In this document: positions 63,752 to 64,000 of the stretch, one piece after another
How positions within the stretch are numbered: position 1 is the stretch's first letter
Layout: each line of letters begins with the position of its first letter
Assembly (NCBI RefSeq): GCF_003254575.1
Contig: NZ_QJUA01000013.1
Location: forward strand, 51,734 to 115,733
Length of the DNA: 64,000 nucleotides
Origin: Mycobacterium kyogaense
GTDB taxonomy: Bacteria; Actinomycetota; Actinomycetes; Mycobacteriales; Mycobacteriaceae
Direction of reading: 5' to 3'
Program-made: the position numbers and the translations under genes
The notes under the pieces: generated by a model
What the model saw: the letters and a program-made list of their open reading frames with translations, nothing else
Told to the model about the DNA's origin: nothing
Database searches by the model: none

Positions 63752-64000
63752 CGGGCCGTCGCACCGTCGTCGCGCTGACGTCGGCGGTGCTGGCCGTGGT
63801 CGGGTGCGTGGTCAGCTGGCTCGCGGCCAGCCGGACCGTGGTCGTCGCGCCGGTGCTCGACGGGCAGCCCTCGACCACGTCGGTCGTCTACTACGCGCCC
63901 TTGCTGACGCTGTCGCTGCTGCTGGCGACGATCGCCGGCGTGCTGGTCGTGTTCGCGGTGACGTGGCGGCGCGCCCAGCGCCCCCCAGCCCCCGCTGCCC
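63748..64000 (+). CDS. Membrane protein, 5' part only (possibly Rv0514 type)
   Basis: An open frame from GTG 63748 to the window edge, 84 codons visible. Two hydrophobic helices, VVALTSAVLAVVGCVVSWLAA and YYAPLLTLSLLLATIAGVLVVFAVTW, flank a short external loop (SRTVVVAPVLDGQPSTTSV). A Pro/Ala-rich cytoplasmic tail begins at the edge. It is coupled to the DUF3093 gene (GTGA). Position and size suggest the Rv0514-type small membrane protein. Confidence 0.75.
   Translation, partial: MTGRRTVVALTSAVLAVVGCVVSWLAASRTVVVAPVLDGQPSTTSVVYYAPLLTLSLLLATIAGVLVVFAVTWRRAQRPPAPAA

Overview
The window is a high-GC actinobacterial chromosome segment, about 64 kb, from a Mycobacterium or closely related Mycolicibacterium. 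The evidence is a nearly unbroken run of genes in the order of the M. tuberculosis Rv0464c-Rv0514 region: ramB, thioesterase, aceA/icl, fadB2; then TetR, DUF445, HTH, hbhA, DUF2516, DUF2599, deoC; then DUF2505, murB, lprQ, SDR, ROK, mshA, YbjN, gpmA, senX3, regX3; then the Rv0495c-like gene, ppx, proC, the 33-residue basic protein, acyltransferase, hadD-like, serB1-like, glutaredoxin, hemA, hemC, hemD, hemB and small membrane proteins. No rRNA, tRNA, CRISPR array, insertion sequence or prophage was seen. All ortholog names rest on recalled family knowledge, not on a search.

Layout. Positions 1-7 kb are accessory: an acidic C-terminal fragment, a Rossmann/PEP-swivelling-domain fusion, an MmpL transporter, and a PPDK-like phosphotransferase coupled to an AhpD-like gene and ramB. 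Positions 7-12 kb form the acetate/fatty-acid module (RamB, acyl-ACP thioesterase, isocitrate lyase, 3-hydroxyacyl-CoA dehydrogenase). Positions 12-19 kb hold a DUF559 protein, polyphosphate kinase 2, TetR, DUF445, and the HTH-hbhA-DUF2516-DUF2599-deoC series. Positions 18.7-22.2 kb form a minus-strand block with a ureohydrolase preceded by what reads as a guanidine-III riboswitch. This makes the gene a predicted guanidine hydrolase rather than an agmatinase. Positions 22-31.5 kb hold cell-wall, mycothiol and phosphate-sensing genes (murB, lprQ, mshA, gpmA, senX3-regX3).

The main novelty candidate is a 15-kb island (about 31.5-47.1 kb) between regX3 and the Rv0495c-like gene, where M. tuberculosis has other genes. 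A strong hairpin and about 500 bp of unusually AT-rich DNA precede it. It encodes four family-2 glycosyltransferases, a Wzx-type flippase fused in one reading frame to a secreted GH16 glycoside hydrolase, a GT-C/polymerase-like membrane protein, a sugar C-methyltransferase, a glucose-1-phosphate cytidylyltransferase-like enzyme, a PIG-L deacetylase, a sugar epimerase/dehydratase, an RmlC-like epimerase on the opposite strand, and a fusion of a degenerate methyltransferase with a class III aminotransferase. Most neighbours overlap by 4 bp, as in a translationally coupled operon. The content suggests synthesis, export and trimming of a surface glycan carrying a branched (C-methyl), possibly amino, sugar, with no obvious phosphoglycosyl-transferase initiator.

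Positions 47-64 kb return to the conserved mycobacterial order: exopolyphosphatase, proC, small DNA- and RNA-binding proteins, lipid genes and the hemA-hemC-hemD-hemB tetrapyrrole operon, ending in a run of small membrane proteins cut by the window edge. Compared with the M. tuberculosis order, the cyclopropane synthase genes umaA, pcaA and cmaA2 are absent from their expected places.
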